Shown: positions 1 through 5,131, counted from the stretch's first letter. The stretch is DNA of 5,660 bases from Bacillota bacterium (GCA_023411395.1 JAEYOV010000006.1:1-5660), one strand, 5' to 3'. Translations and numbers: made by a program. The notes: generated by a model from the sequence alone, not told the origin.

Positions 1-87
1 GGGCAAGCCCCCGCCCTACGCTTATCCTGTGAAGATGGTATGGTAGCGTCCAAAGATACTGTTAATGGTGCTTGAATGTATTTGATA
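1..87. other. Intergenic stretch at left edge, no gene seen
   Basis: This is the region downstream of the minus-strand membrane-protein gene. It holds no convincing open reading frame. A GGGC-AA-GCCC inverted repeat sits at 1-10, and a 10-bp palindrome TTGATATCAA at 82-91 overlaps the stop codon of the gene. No T-run follows a stem on the minus strand, so the operon terminator, if there is one, lies outside the window. Confidence 0.5.
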
Positions 88-453
88 TCAATGCCGCATC
101 CTGGATGCCATCATGTAGGCGGGCAGGGATAAAAGGCTCCACAGCGCCGCGTACTGGGGGCAGATTTGCCCTTTCACATGCAGCGGGAACCGGGAATAAT
201 CCCATATCTGATGGCGCCGGTTTACCGTGCGGCCCATGACGTATTCCAGGGCGGTGATGGCCGCGCCGCCGGCGAGGCATTTTTGCCACAGGGGACGCCC
301 GGCCATCCGCCGGCTCAAATGGCTGAGCATATACAGCCCGGCGCCGCCCGCCGCCGCCATGGAAGGAGCCGTGCGGCCCCGCCAGGCCATCTCTATCAGC
401 GGATAGGCCGCCGCACCAAGGGCAAAAAGTTTCAAATTCTGTTTCAAGCGCAT
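88..453 (-). CDS. Small membrane protein, putative ABC-transporter permease family (CmpB-like, PF06541-type)
   Basis: The predicted protein has 121 residues and about four hydrophobic segments (roughly 8-22, 31-47, 57-74 and 100-117), so it should be an integral membrane protein. Family-type motifs are visible: Y-PLIE-WRGR at 17-27, LEYVMGR at 69-75, WDYS at 84-87 and GQIC at 95-98, followed by W105. The family is annotated as putative ABC transporter permease, but no ATPase or substrate is known to me and no ATPase gene is nearby. A GTG at 462 would add three residues. I prefer the ATG at 453 because GAGGTGA lies 5 nt upstream of it, and this site overlaps the GTG itself. The gene starts about 40 bp after the phosphofructokinase stop codon on the same strand, so the two are probably co-transcribed. 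The start codon lies in a hairpin arm (446-482). The coding call is firm; the molecular role is unknown. Confidence 0.8.
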   Translation of the reverse strand: MRLKQNLKLFALGAAAYPLIEMAWRGRTAPSMAAAGGAGLYMLSHLSRRMAGRPLWQKCLAGGAAITALEYVMGRTVNRRHQIWDYSRFPLHVKGQICPQYAALWSLLSLPAYMMASRMRH

Positions 454-482
454 GCGTGTCACCTCGCCTATAGCATGCGCTT
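446..482 (-). promoter_or_regulatory. Hairpin around the start of the small membrane-protein gene
   Basis: A perfect 10-bp inverted repeat (AAGCGCATGC at 446-455, GCATGCGCTT at 473-482) has a 17-nt spacer. On the minus-strand mRNA the Shine-Dalgarno GAGGTGA lies in the loop and the ATG start (453-451) lies in the distal arm. Folding would therefore hide the start codon. The proximal arm also contains ATG-CTA-TAG, a two-codon frame without a ribosome binding site of its own. The T-run at 481-485 is on the plus strand, where no gene needs a terminator. A role in limiting or coupling translation to the upstream phosphofructokinase gene is inferred. Confidence 0.45.
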
Positions 483-493
483 TTTAATGCCAG

Positions 494-1567
494 TTAATCC
501 CCAAAGGTGATGCCGATATTTCTCGCCAACTGCACCATTTGATGATCCGGGTTCACCAGCTTGGGAACCCCGGCGATATCCTTCAGGGCGTTGTGGGTTA
601 CTGTGTTGCCCGAAAGCGCCACGCTGACGCCGTAAATGTCATCCCGGATAAGCTGCGCGGCGTGCACGCCAAACTGGGTCGCCAGCACCCGGTCGTAGGC
701 GCTGGGGCTGCCGCCCCGCTGGATATGGCCCGGAACGACGGAACGGGCCTCCACCCCCACCATTTCCGACAACTGGGAAGCCAGGCGCGCGGCGATGCTG
801 AAGCCGGGGCAGGCGGCTCTCATGGCTTCGCGCTCCTTCTTCTTTTGCCTGGATTCCTCCAGGTCCATGGCGCCTTCCGCAACAGCCAGAATGGAGAAGG
901 GCTTTTTGCTGTTGGCCCGGTTTTCCACCACTTTGACTACTTTTTTTATGTCATACGGTATCTCCGGCAGCAGCACCACATCCGCGCCGCCGGCGACCCC
1001 CGCGTACAGCGTCAGCCAGCCGGCCTTGTTGCCCATCAGCTCGATCACCATGCAGCGCCCATGGCTGGTGGCGGTGGTGTGGATGCGGTCGATGACCTCC
1101 GTGGCGATATCCACCGCCGTATGAAAGCCGAAGGTGAAGTCGGTGCCGTACAGGTCGTTGTCGATGGTCTTGGGCAGGCCGATAATGTTCAGCCCTTCCT
1201 GGGAGAGCAGGTTGGCCGTCTTGTGTGTGCCGTTGCCGCCGAGGGTTACAAGGCAATCCAGGCGCATGGCCTTGTAGTTGTCCTTCATGGCGGCCACCTT
1301 GTCGATGTTGTCCTCCCCGATGATCCGCATGTTCCTAAACGGCTGGCGGCTGGCGCCCAGAATCGTGCCCCCCAGGGTTAGGATGCCGGAAAACTGCTTG
1401 CGGTCCATTATTTGATAATCGCCCTGGATCAGGCCCCGGTAACCGTCCCGGATGCCGATGATCTCCGCGTCGAACAGCTCATATGCCGCCCTGGCCACAC
1501 CCCGGATGGCCGCGTTCAGGCCGGGGCAATCGCCTCCGCTGGTCAGGATGCCGATCCGTTTCTTCAT
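494..1567 (-). CDS. pfkA: 6-phosphofructokinase (ATP- or PPi-dependent, GGNGT/PKTIDND type)
   Basis: This 357-residue cytoplasmic enzyme should phosphorylate fructose 6-phosphate to fructose 1,6-bisphosphate in glycolysis. The N-terminus has the nucleotide-loop motif LTSGGDCPGLNAAIRG (8-23). The phosphate-donor motif GGNGT is at 110-114. PKTIDND is at 132-138, with Asp136 as the catalytic base. MGNKAGW is at 178-184 and GHIQRGG, which binds the sugar phosphate, at 280-286. E. coli PfkA has GGDGS and PGTIDND. Here Asn replaces the Mg-binding Asp103, Gly104 is kept, and Lys133 replaces Gly124. Gly104 favours ATP, while Lys at 124 is typical of PPi enzymes and of the mixed-substrate group III, so the phosphoryl donor is uncertain. 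Length is normal for that group. The ATG at 1567 is preceded by an extended -10 promoter and a GGGGGGA tract about 12 nt upstream. It leads the operon with the small membrane protein. Confidence 0.95.
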   Translation of the reverse strand: MKKRIGILTSGGDCPGLNAAIRGVARAAYELFDAEIIGIRDGYRGLIQGDYQIMDRKQFSGILTLGGTILGASRQPFRNMRIIGEDNIDKVAAMKDNYKAMRLDCLVTLGGNGTHKTANLLSQEGLNIIGLPKTIDNDLYGTDFTFGFHTAVDIATEVIDRIHTTATSHGRCMVIELMGNKAGWLTLYAGVAGGADVVLLPEIPYDIKKVVKVVENRANSKKPFSILAVAEGAMDLEESRQKKKEREAMRAACPGFSIAARLASQLSEMVGVEARSVVPGHIQRGGSPSAYDRVLATQFGVHAAQLIRDDIYGVSVALSGNTVTHNALKDIAGVPKLVNPDHQMVQLARNIGITFGD

Positions 1568-1607
1568 AATGCAACAATCCCCCCGCTTCTACTTGCCTCT
1601 CTCCCTG

Positions 1608-1636
1608 ATTATACCACACGGGAAGGAAAGTAGGAA
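1608..1636 (-). promoter_or_regulatory. pfkA promoter, extended -10
   Basis: On the minus strand a perfect TATAAT (1608-1613) is preceded by TGG, giving the extended -10 form TGnTATAAT. The -35 region (1631-1636, TTCCTA, 17-bp spacer) matches only half of TTGACA, as is common when the -10 is extended. The transcript would start about 35 nt upstream of the pfkA ATG. Confidence 0.7.
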
Positions 1637-1665
1637 ACGGGGGGTGCCTTCTTTTTTGCATCGGC

Positions 1666-1694
1666 TGTACATATCCGCCGGTTTGGCGTATACT
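1666..1694 (+). promoter_or_regulatory. Promoter of the prolyl-tRNA editing gene
   Basis: TGTACA (1666-1671, four of six to TTGACA) and TATACT (1689-1694, five of six to TATAAT) are separated by 17 bp. The start site would fall near 1701, about 25 nt before the ATG at 1726. It lies back to back with the pfkA promoter. Confidence 0.6.
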
Positions 1695-1725
1695 GGTGCA
1701 TATTCATTCACAACGGAGGATCGTC

Positions 1726-2217
1726 ATGGACAGCCGGGACAAAGTGATCAGCGCCTTGCGGGAATGGAACGTTCCCTTTGAGCATTATACACACCGGGAG
1801 GCGCATACTGTTGATGATTGCCTGAAGATGGACTTCCTTTCGCCTGATGTGGTGATCTGCAAGAACATTTTCCTGTGCAACAGGCAGCAGACGCAGTTTT
1901 ACCTGATGCTGATGCACCCGTACAAGCAGTTCCGCACGGCGGAGGTAAGCCGTGAACTTGGCGTGTCCCGCCTGAGCTTCGCGCCGGATGCGCTGCTGCC
2001 CCAAATGCTGGGGCTTTTGCCCGGCGCGGTGAGCCCGCTGGGGCTTTTGTTCGACGGGGAGCGCCGTATTACCCTTTTGTGCGACCGGTCGATACGGGAA
2101 TATTCCCGCATCGCCTTTCATCCCTGCGTCAATACGGAGACGGTGATCTTTCAAAGCGGCGATTTCTTTGAAAAGGTGCTGACCCGTTTAAGCGCCGATC
2201 CCGTGTGGGTGCTGTGA
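1726..2217 (+). CDS. Prolyl-tRNA editing (deacylase) domain protein, YbaK/ProX type
   Basis: This 163-residue stand-alone editing domain belongs to the YbaK/ProXp superfamily. Such proteins hydrolyse misacylated tRNA(Pro), usually Ala-tRNA(Pro), in trans to prolyl-tRNA synthetase in the cytoplasm. Visible signatures are CKNIFL at 45-50 with the likely catalytic Lys46, LSFAPD at 83-88, the GxxxP loop GAVSP at 100-104 followed by LGLLFD, and FHPCVNT at 131-137. Its length and motif order match the clostridial 'prolyl-tRNA synthetase associated domain' proteins. An upstream in-frame GTG at 1696 is rejected because GGAGG at 1715-1719 lies 6 nt before the ATG at 1726. The gene appears monocistronic. 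Its stop codon is only 8 bp from that of the convergent SH3b gene. Whether it edits Ala- or Cys-tRNA(Pro) cannot be told from motifs alone. Confidence 0.9.
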   Translation: MDSRDKVISALREWNVPFEHYTHREAHTVDDCLKMDFLSPDVVICKNIFLCNRQQTQFYLMLMHPYKQFRTAEVSRELGVSRLSFAPDALLPQMLGLLPGAVSPLGLLFDGERRITLLCDRSIREYSRIAFHPCVNTETVIFQSGDFFEKVLTRLSADPVWVL

Positions 2218-2225
2218 GAACCGCA

Positions 2226-3389
2226 TTATTTCAGAAATTCCGCGGCCGCGTAACCCACCTTATTGCCATAGCGTATTTTTACCCAGTCCGCGTCCGGGAT
2301 GAGCACCTCCACTTGTTTGCCGTGGTTCATGCGGGCCAATACCTGGGTGCCGGTCAAGCCGGGGGCGCTTCTTAAGTTGACAAAGCTGCGGTTGGGATGG
2401 GTGACGGTCATCATCGGCGTTTTGGGCAGGTTGTAGAAGGTCAGGAAGCTGGACATCATGAAGCCTGTTTTGCCTGTTAAATCTACGGTGACGTGGCTCC
2501 ATTCGCTGCCATGCGCAAGCACGGTCAGCCGTGTGCCGTTCTTGTACTGGCCCAGAACCTTGCCGCCTGTGCTGGGGCTTTCCCGAAGGTACAGCACCTG
2601 GGTGGCTTTGGGGTTTGTAACCACCGCGTAGGGCTCCCTGGGGGCCGATCCGCCGCTGCCGCCTGATTGCAAAATGCCTTCCTGCAAAAAGTCGGTGCTC
2701 ATATAGCCCTGATAGCCGTCGATGGATACCTTCCACCAGCCGTCGCCACGGTTCAGGACCATCACATACCGGCCGCCTTTGAACTGGCGGATGGAGGGAT
2801 ACTGCATCCCCGGCCCGGTACGAAGGTTCAGGCCCGTGTTGTTTGGCGTGACGATGGTGGCGATGTCATCGCTGCCGATCATGGCGTCCACCTTCAGAAA
2901 TTCGCTGCGGAAGTACCCAATCGTGCCATCCACCGATACGTGGTACCACCCGCCTGACTGGCCTAGCACCAGCGCCGGGACGCCGTTGTAATAGATGTCC
3001 AGCACCTGGGCTGAGTAGCTGGGTTCCTTGCGCAGGTTCAGAAACTGGGTGGGTTTGGGATTCAAGACGGTGGCGATGGTGGTGTATTCGGTGATGCCCC
3101 TGTTCAGGAAATTGCGGCTCATATAGCCGGTCTTTCCATCGGAGGTGACCACCGCGTACCAGTTTCCCGGCGCATTGGAAATTTGTATCCAGGTGCCGGC
3201 GGAGTAGGCGCCCAGCCAGGTGCTGTCGGCGCGGGGTTCTTTGCGTAGATTCAGGCGCGCGGTGTTGTAGACAACGGCGAAATCATCGGCGGCCAAGGCT
3301 GCGGCGCTTGTGAAAACAAGCGTCAGGAGCAGAACCAGGGCCGCCCATCTTTTGTGAAGAGGGGAATGGCGCAATTTTTTGTTCACCAT
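2226..3389 (-). CDS. Secreted protein with five bacterial SH3 (SH3b) repeats
   Basis: This 387-residue protein has a signal peptide: a basic n-region, a hydrophobic stretch at about 15-30, and a likely cleavage after Ala-Leu-Ala at 31-33. It then consists almost entirely of five SH3b units at about 37-95, 103-165, 176-234, 254-315 and 326-386. Each has the marks LNLR (or LYLR/VNLR) near its start, a W or WW with W-x-V in the middle, and a closing GY-x-(4-6)-FL. A Gly/Ser-rich linker (242-248) separates units 3 and 4. SH3b domains usually bind cell-wall peptides or glycans. No hydrolase, LPXTG or membrane anchor is visible, so a purely binding or wall-associated role is inferred. The ATG at 3389 is chosen over the ATG at 3413 because AAAGGAGAG (3398-3406) lies 8 nt before it. 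The first 46 nt upstream end in the T-run of a large stem-loop. Confidence 0.9.
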   Translation of the reverse strand: MVNKKLRHSPLHKRWAALVLLLTLVFTSAAALAADDFAVVYNTARLNLRKEPRADSTWLGAYSAGTWIQISNAPGNWYAVVTSDGKTGYMSRNFLNRGITEYTTIATVLNPKPTQFLNLRKEPSYSAQVLDIYYNGVPALVLGQSGGWYHVSVDGTIGYFRSEFLKVDAMIGSDDIATIVTPNNTGLNLRTGPGMQYPSIRQFKGGRYVMVLNRGDGWWKVSIDGYQGYMSTDFLQEGILQSGGSGGSAPREPYAVVTNPKATQVLYLRESPSTGGKVLGQYKNGTRLTVLAHGSEWSHVTVDLTGKTGFMMSSFLTFYNLPKTPMMTVTHPNRSFVNLRSAPGLTGTQVLARMNHGKQVEVLIPDADWVKIRYGNKVGYAAAEFLK

Positions 3390-3434
3390 TTTCCGATCTC
3401 TCCTTTGGGGCATTATGGCGTTTGCCCTTCACCC

Positions 3435-3525
3435 AAAAAACGAGACGGGCATTGGAATTATTCCCTGAATCCGGCATACTTTGAAGCTTTTACACCGCCG
3501 GATTCAAAGCGTATTCCCGCCCGTC
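3435..3525 (-). terminator. Long stem-loop with T-run: tlyA terminator or leader attenuator of the SH3b gene
   Basis: Read on the minus strand, three nested paired segments form an interrupted stem: GACGGGC/GCCCGTC (3519-3525 with 3444-3450), GGAAT/ATTCC (3513-3517 with 3454-3458) and TGAATCCGGC/GCCGGATTCA (3497-3506 with 3466-3475). That is 22 paired bases around a 21-nt loop. TCG and six T residues (3440-3435) follow. It starts about 28 nt after the tlyA stop and ends about 45 nt before the SH3b start. An alternative pairing, CTTTGAA/TTCAAAG (3479-3485 with 3503-3509), would compete with the inner stem. A terminator of tlyA is the plain reading; conditional read-through into the SH3b gene is possible. 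Confidence 0.7.
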
Positions 3526-3552
3526 CCACAATTGAAAAAACAGGTAAAAAAA

Positions 3553-4383
3553 TCAGGCCTTTTTATAGCTGTCCAGTGCAAGCGCCCGCTCCACGGCGGC
3601 CCGGGCGGCCCCGCTTAAATCAGGAGAGGCTGCTTGCCCTCCCAGCGCGACATGCAGAAAAAATTCCAGCGTGCCCTGGTTGCCCGTGACCGGGCTGTTT
3701 GTTACGTTCAGAACATGCACGCCGTCAAGTCCGTTCAAATCCTTCATCAGGCTCATCAAAAGGGGCCAATAGGCATCCTCCGAAAGCACACCCGTGCGCC
3801 GGGCGGCGGCATCCTCCACCTCAAACAGCGGCTTCACCAGGCACATCAACTCCCCCTGGCCGCCCATGACCTTTGCGAACACGGGCACGGCCTTGCGCAG
3901 GGACAGGTAGCTTAGGTCCACGCTGGCCAGATCCGGCCTCGGGGATAAGGACAGCAGCTTTTCATCGCTGATGTTTGTTTTTTCCAGGTTCACCACCCGC
4001 GGGTTTTGCCTCAGGCTCCCCGCCAACTGGCCGAATCCCACCTCCACGGCGTACACCAAGAATGCCCCGCTTTTAACAAGGCAGTCGGTAAAGCCGCCGG
4101 TGCAGGCGCCGGCGTCGATGCATACACGGCCCTCCGCCCGGATGTGAAAATCCTGCAAAGCTCCCTGAAGCTTCAGCCCGCCTTTTGCCACAAAGGGCAA
4201 TTCCCTTCCCTTTATCGTCATAGGCTTATCGCAGGATATAAGCTGGGCGGGGCTTGTAACGCGCTCTTGCCCGCAAAGCACCTGCCCGCTCAAGAAATAG
4301 GGGAGAGCTTCTTCCCTTGATTGGAAAAAGCCTTCCTCGATCAGCCGGTCTATGGCTTTGCGCCGTTCCGGTCTATTTTTCAT
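3553..4383 (-). CDS. tlyA: TlyA-family S4-domain rRNA 2'-O-methyltransferase
   Basis: This 276-residue cytoplasmic protein belongs to the TlyA family, whose members methylate ribose 2'-hydroxyls of rRNA cytidines using AdoMet. Family members are often annotated as hemolysin A. An N-terminal S4 RNA-binding domain (about 9-60, with SREEA at 22-26) precedes the methyltransferase fold. The AdoMet loop DAGACTGGFTD is at 90-100. The KDKE catalytic tetrad of M. tuberculosis TlyA (69, 154, 182, 238) aligns at identical spacing with Lys71, Asp156 (in SVDLSYLSL), Lys184 (in LVKPLFE) and Glu240 (in GTLEFFLH). The protein should therefore be active. The start is uncertain. ATG 4383 has only a weak AGTGG upstream, GTG 4392 would add three residues, and an in-frame stop at 4396-4398 rules out anything longer. 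A small ORF with a strong ribosome binding site overlaps this start, suggesting translational coupling. Confidence 0.92.
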   Translation of the reverse strand: MKNRPERRKAIDRLIEEGFFQSREEALPYFLSGQVLCGQERVTSPAQLISCDKPMTIKGRELPFVAKGGLKLQGALQDFHIRAEGRVCIDAGACTGGFTDCLVKSGAFLVYAVEVGFGQLAGSLRQNPRVVNLEKTNISDEKLLSLSPRPDLASVDLSYLSLRKAVPVFAKVMGGQGELMCLVKPLFEVEDAAARRTGVLSEDAYWPLLMSLMKDLNGLDGVHVLNVTNSPVTGNQGTLEFFLHVALGGQAASPDLSGAARAAVERALALDSYKKA

Positions 4384-4456
4384 GGCTGCCACTTTTTAAA
4401 ATGCCGGTACAGCGGCCAAGTGCTTGGGAAAAGAAGTCCACCTGCATAAGTGCCAT
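4373..4456 (-). CDS. Possible 27-residue leader peptide overlapping the tlyA start
   Basis: An ATG at 4456 is preceded by GGAGG (4464-4468) with a 7-nt gap, the best ribosome binding site on this transcript. The extended -10 promoter lies only about 30 bp upstream. The frame runs 27 codons, beginning MALMQVDFFSQALG, and stops with TAG at 4373-4375. That is 10 nt past the tlyA ATG and in a different frame. tlyA itself lacks a good Shine-Dalgarno, so ribosomes ending here could re-initiate on it. I recognise no homologue. It could instead be untranslated leader, or a sign of a frameshift near the tlyA start. The TlyA N-terminus looks complete without it. Confidence 0.4.
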   Translation of the reverse strand: MALMQVDFFSQALGRCTGILKSGSHEK

Positions 4457-4485
4457 GCAATCGCCTCCAGGTGCCGGTTTTTCCT

Positions 4486-4513
4486 ATTATACCACGGTAT
4501 TGCCATGCCGCAA
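4486..4513 (-). promoter_or_regulatory. tlyA promoter, extended -10
   Basis: On the minus strand a perfect TATAAT (4486-4491) is preceded by TGG. The ten bases GTGGTATAAT are identical to those at the pfkA promoter. TTGCGG (4508-4513) with a 16-bp spacer gives a half-matching -35. The start site would fall near 4479, about 10 nt before the GGAGG of the small leader ORF. Confidence 0.65.
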
Positions 4514-4569
4514 GGGGAAAGGTGTGCATTCGCATTAGCATAATGGCCTGCAAGATGTTGACGGTGTTC

Positions 4570-4597
4570 TTGACATATGATGATTCAATGATATAAT
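4570..4597 (+). promoter_or_regulatory. arsR-type regulator promoter, consensus hexamers
   Basis: TTGACA (4570-4575) and TATAAT (4592-4597) are both perfect sigma-A hexamers, separated by 16 bp. The start site would lie near 4604, about 34 nt before the ATG. Such a strong promoter fits a gene kept low by its own repressor. A dyad operator candidate lies between and over the hexamers. Confidence 0.85.
4574..4595 (+). promoter_or_regulatory. Candidate ArsR-family operator at its own promoter
   Basis: The imperfect dyad CATATGAT-N6-ATGATATA (arms 4574-4581 and 4588-4595, six of eight pairs) spans the end of the -35 through most of the -10. It matches the dyad in front of pstC in 14 of 16 arm positions with the same 6-bp spacer. 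Binding here would block RNA polymerase. The TGAATC half-sites nearby could be an alternative or additional recognition element. Confidence 0.55.
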
Positions 4598-4614
4598 GAA
4601 TCGACCATGAATCG
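4596..4614 (+). repeat. Direct repeat ATGAATCG, 11 bp apart
   Basis: ATGAATCG occurs at 4596-4603 and again at 4607-4614, one helical turn apart, at and just after the expected start site. An inverted copy of the core (GATTCA) is at 4582-4587, inside the promoter spacer. The 4582-4587/4597-4602 pair forms a 6-bp inverted repeat. These may be regulator half-sites. Confidence 0.4.
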
Positions 4615-4637
4615 GCGCGCGGCAAGGAGTGAACGGC

Positions 4638-4967
4638 ATGAAATACCCGGAAGAGAAGCTGACAAAAATCAGGCTGCTGAGCAAAATGTTCAAAGGATTT
4701 GGCGATTATTCCCGCCTGCTCATCTTTTTTTCCCTGCTGGAGGGGGAAAAATCCGTGACCGAGCTGATGGAGGAGACGGGTTTGAGCCAATCCGGCCTTT
4801 CCAATCACCTAAAGTGCCTGCGCGAATGCGATTTGCTGGTGGACAGGCAGGAAAGCAAGTACGTTTATTACAGCATCAAGGACGACCGTGCAAAGACGAT
4901 ACTCTCCCTGGCGGAGGAAATGATGTCCGCCGCGTCGGAAGAAAAGTTTCAGTGCATGCGGTATTGA
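4638..4967 (+). CDS. ArsR/SmtB-family metal- or thiol-responsive repressor, CmtR-like
   Basis: This 109-residue winged-helix protein would act as a homodimeric DNA-binding repressor in the cytoplasm. The recognition helix region is about 49-60 (LSQSGLSNHLKC), followed by a wing around 68-80 ending YVYYSI. The CxC motif of ArsR and CadC is absent. Instead Cys60 and Cys64 sit in SNHLKCLRECDLL, and a third, Cys106, is near the C-terminus. M. tuberculosis CmtR uses Cys57, Cys61 and Cys102 in a closely similar SNHLxCLRxC context to bind Cd(II)/Pb(II), so the same ligand set is inferred. ATG 4638 is preferred to GTG 4629 because AAGGAG (4624-4629) lies 8 nt before it. The gene is autoregulated on the evidence of the dyad in its promoter. 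It is followed by a terminator and pstC, whose promoter carries the same dyad. Family assignment is firm; the inducer is not. Confidence 0.9.
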   Translation: MKYPEEKLTKIRLLSKMFKGFGDYSRLLIFFSLLEGEKSVTELMEETGLSQSGLSNHLKCLRECDLLVDRQESKYVYYSIKDDRAKTILSLAEEMMSAASEEKFQCMRY

Positions 4968-5035
4968 GTCTGCCAAGCCCTGCGTATGTGCTGCTTATTT
5001 CTTTCCTGTTTCTTACACAGAATAAACAGAAAACT

Positions 5036-5069
5036 GCCGCTCCGCCGTTGACAGGCGGCTTTCTTTTTT
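5036..5069 (+). terminator. Intrinsic terminator after the ArsR-family gene
   Basis: CCGCC (5042-5046) pairs with GGCGG (5054-5058) around a 7-nt loop, or alternatively GCCGC (5036-5040) pairs with GCGGC (5055-5059). The run TTTCTTTTTT (5060-5069) follows. It lies about 70 bp after the regulator's stop and separates it from pstC. The loop contains TTGACA, the likely -35 of the pstC promoter. Confidence 0.75.
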
Positions 5070-5077
5070 GCTAACAT
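5048..5077 (+). promoter_or_regulatory. Putative pstC promoter nested in the terminator
   Basis: A perfect TTGACA (5048-5053) lies in the terminator loop. With an 18-bp spacer the -10 is TAACAT (5072-5077), four of six to consensus. The start site would be near 5084. TATGAT at 5093-5098 is a better -10 by sequence but has no -35 at a suitable distance and would start inside the reading frame. Confidence 0.5.
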
Positions 5078-5096
5078 ATCATTGTAACATGATATG
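5075..5096 (+). promoter_or_regulatory. Candidate operator in front of pstC
   Basis: A perfect dyad, CATATCAT (5075-5082), 6-bp spacer, ATGATATG (5089-5096), overlaps the predicted -10 and start site of pstC. Its arms and spacing match the dyad at the adjacent ArsR-family gene's promoter. TGTAAC occurs at 5083-5088 in the spacer and again at 5098-5103. Repression by the neighbouring regulator is inferred from this shared site. Confidence 0.6.
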
Positions 5097-5131
5097 ATGT
5101 AACGATGAAACGATCGGAAGGAAGATGCCCG

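Noticed and set aside
82..91. 10-bp palindrome TTGATATCAA
   Set aside because: It overlaps a stop codon, has no partner sites, and is too short to call an operator.
446..485. Inverted repeat plus TTTTT resembling a plus-strand terminator
   Set aside because: No plus-strand gene ends upstream of it; the repeat makes more sense in the minus-strand mRNA around a start codon.
539..1381. Long plus-strand open frame of about 280 codons
   Set aside because: It lies antisense within the clearly coding phosphofructokinase gene, is rich in His, Gly and Val from the GC-biased third positions, and has no ribosome binding site or family motif.
1708..2154. Minus-strand open frame of about 148 codons
   Set aside because: It is antisense to the prolyl-tRNA editing gene, whose motifs and ribosome binding site are convincing.
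2242..2251. CGCGGCCGCG palindrome near the end of the SH3b gene
   Set aside because: It lies inside coding sequence without a following T-run, so it is not a terminator and is easily explained by high GC.
4607..5074. Plus-strand open frame of about 155 codons across the regulator and its terminator
   Set aside because: It is out of frame with the ArsR-family gene, continues through an intrinsic terminator, and shows no family similarity.
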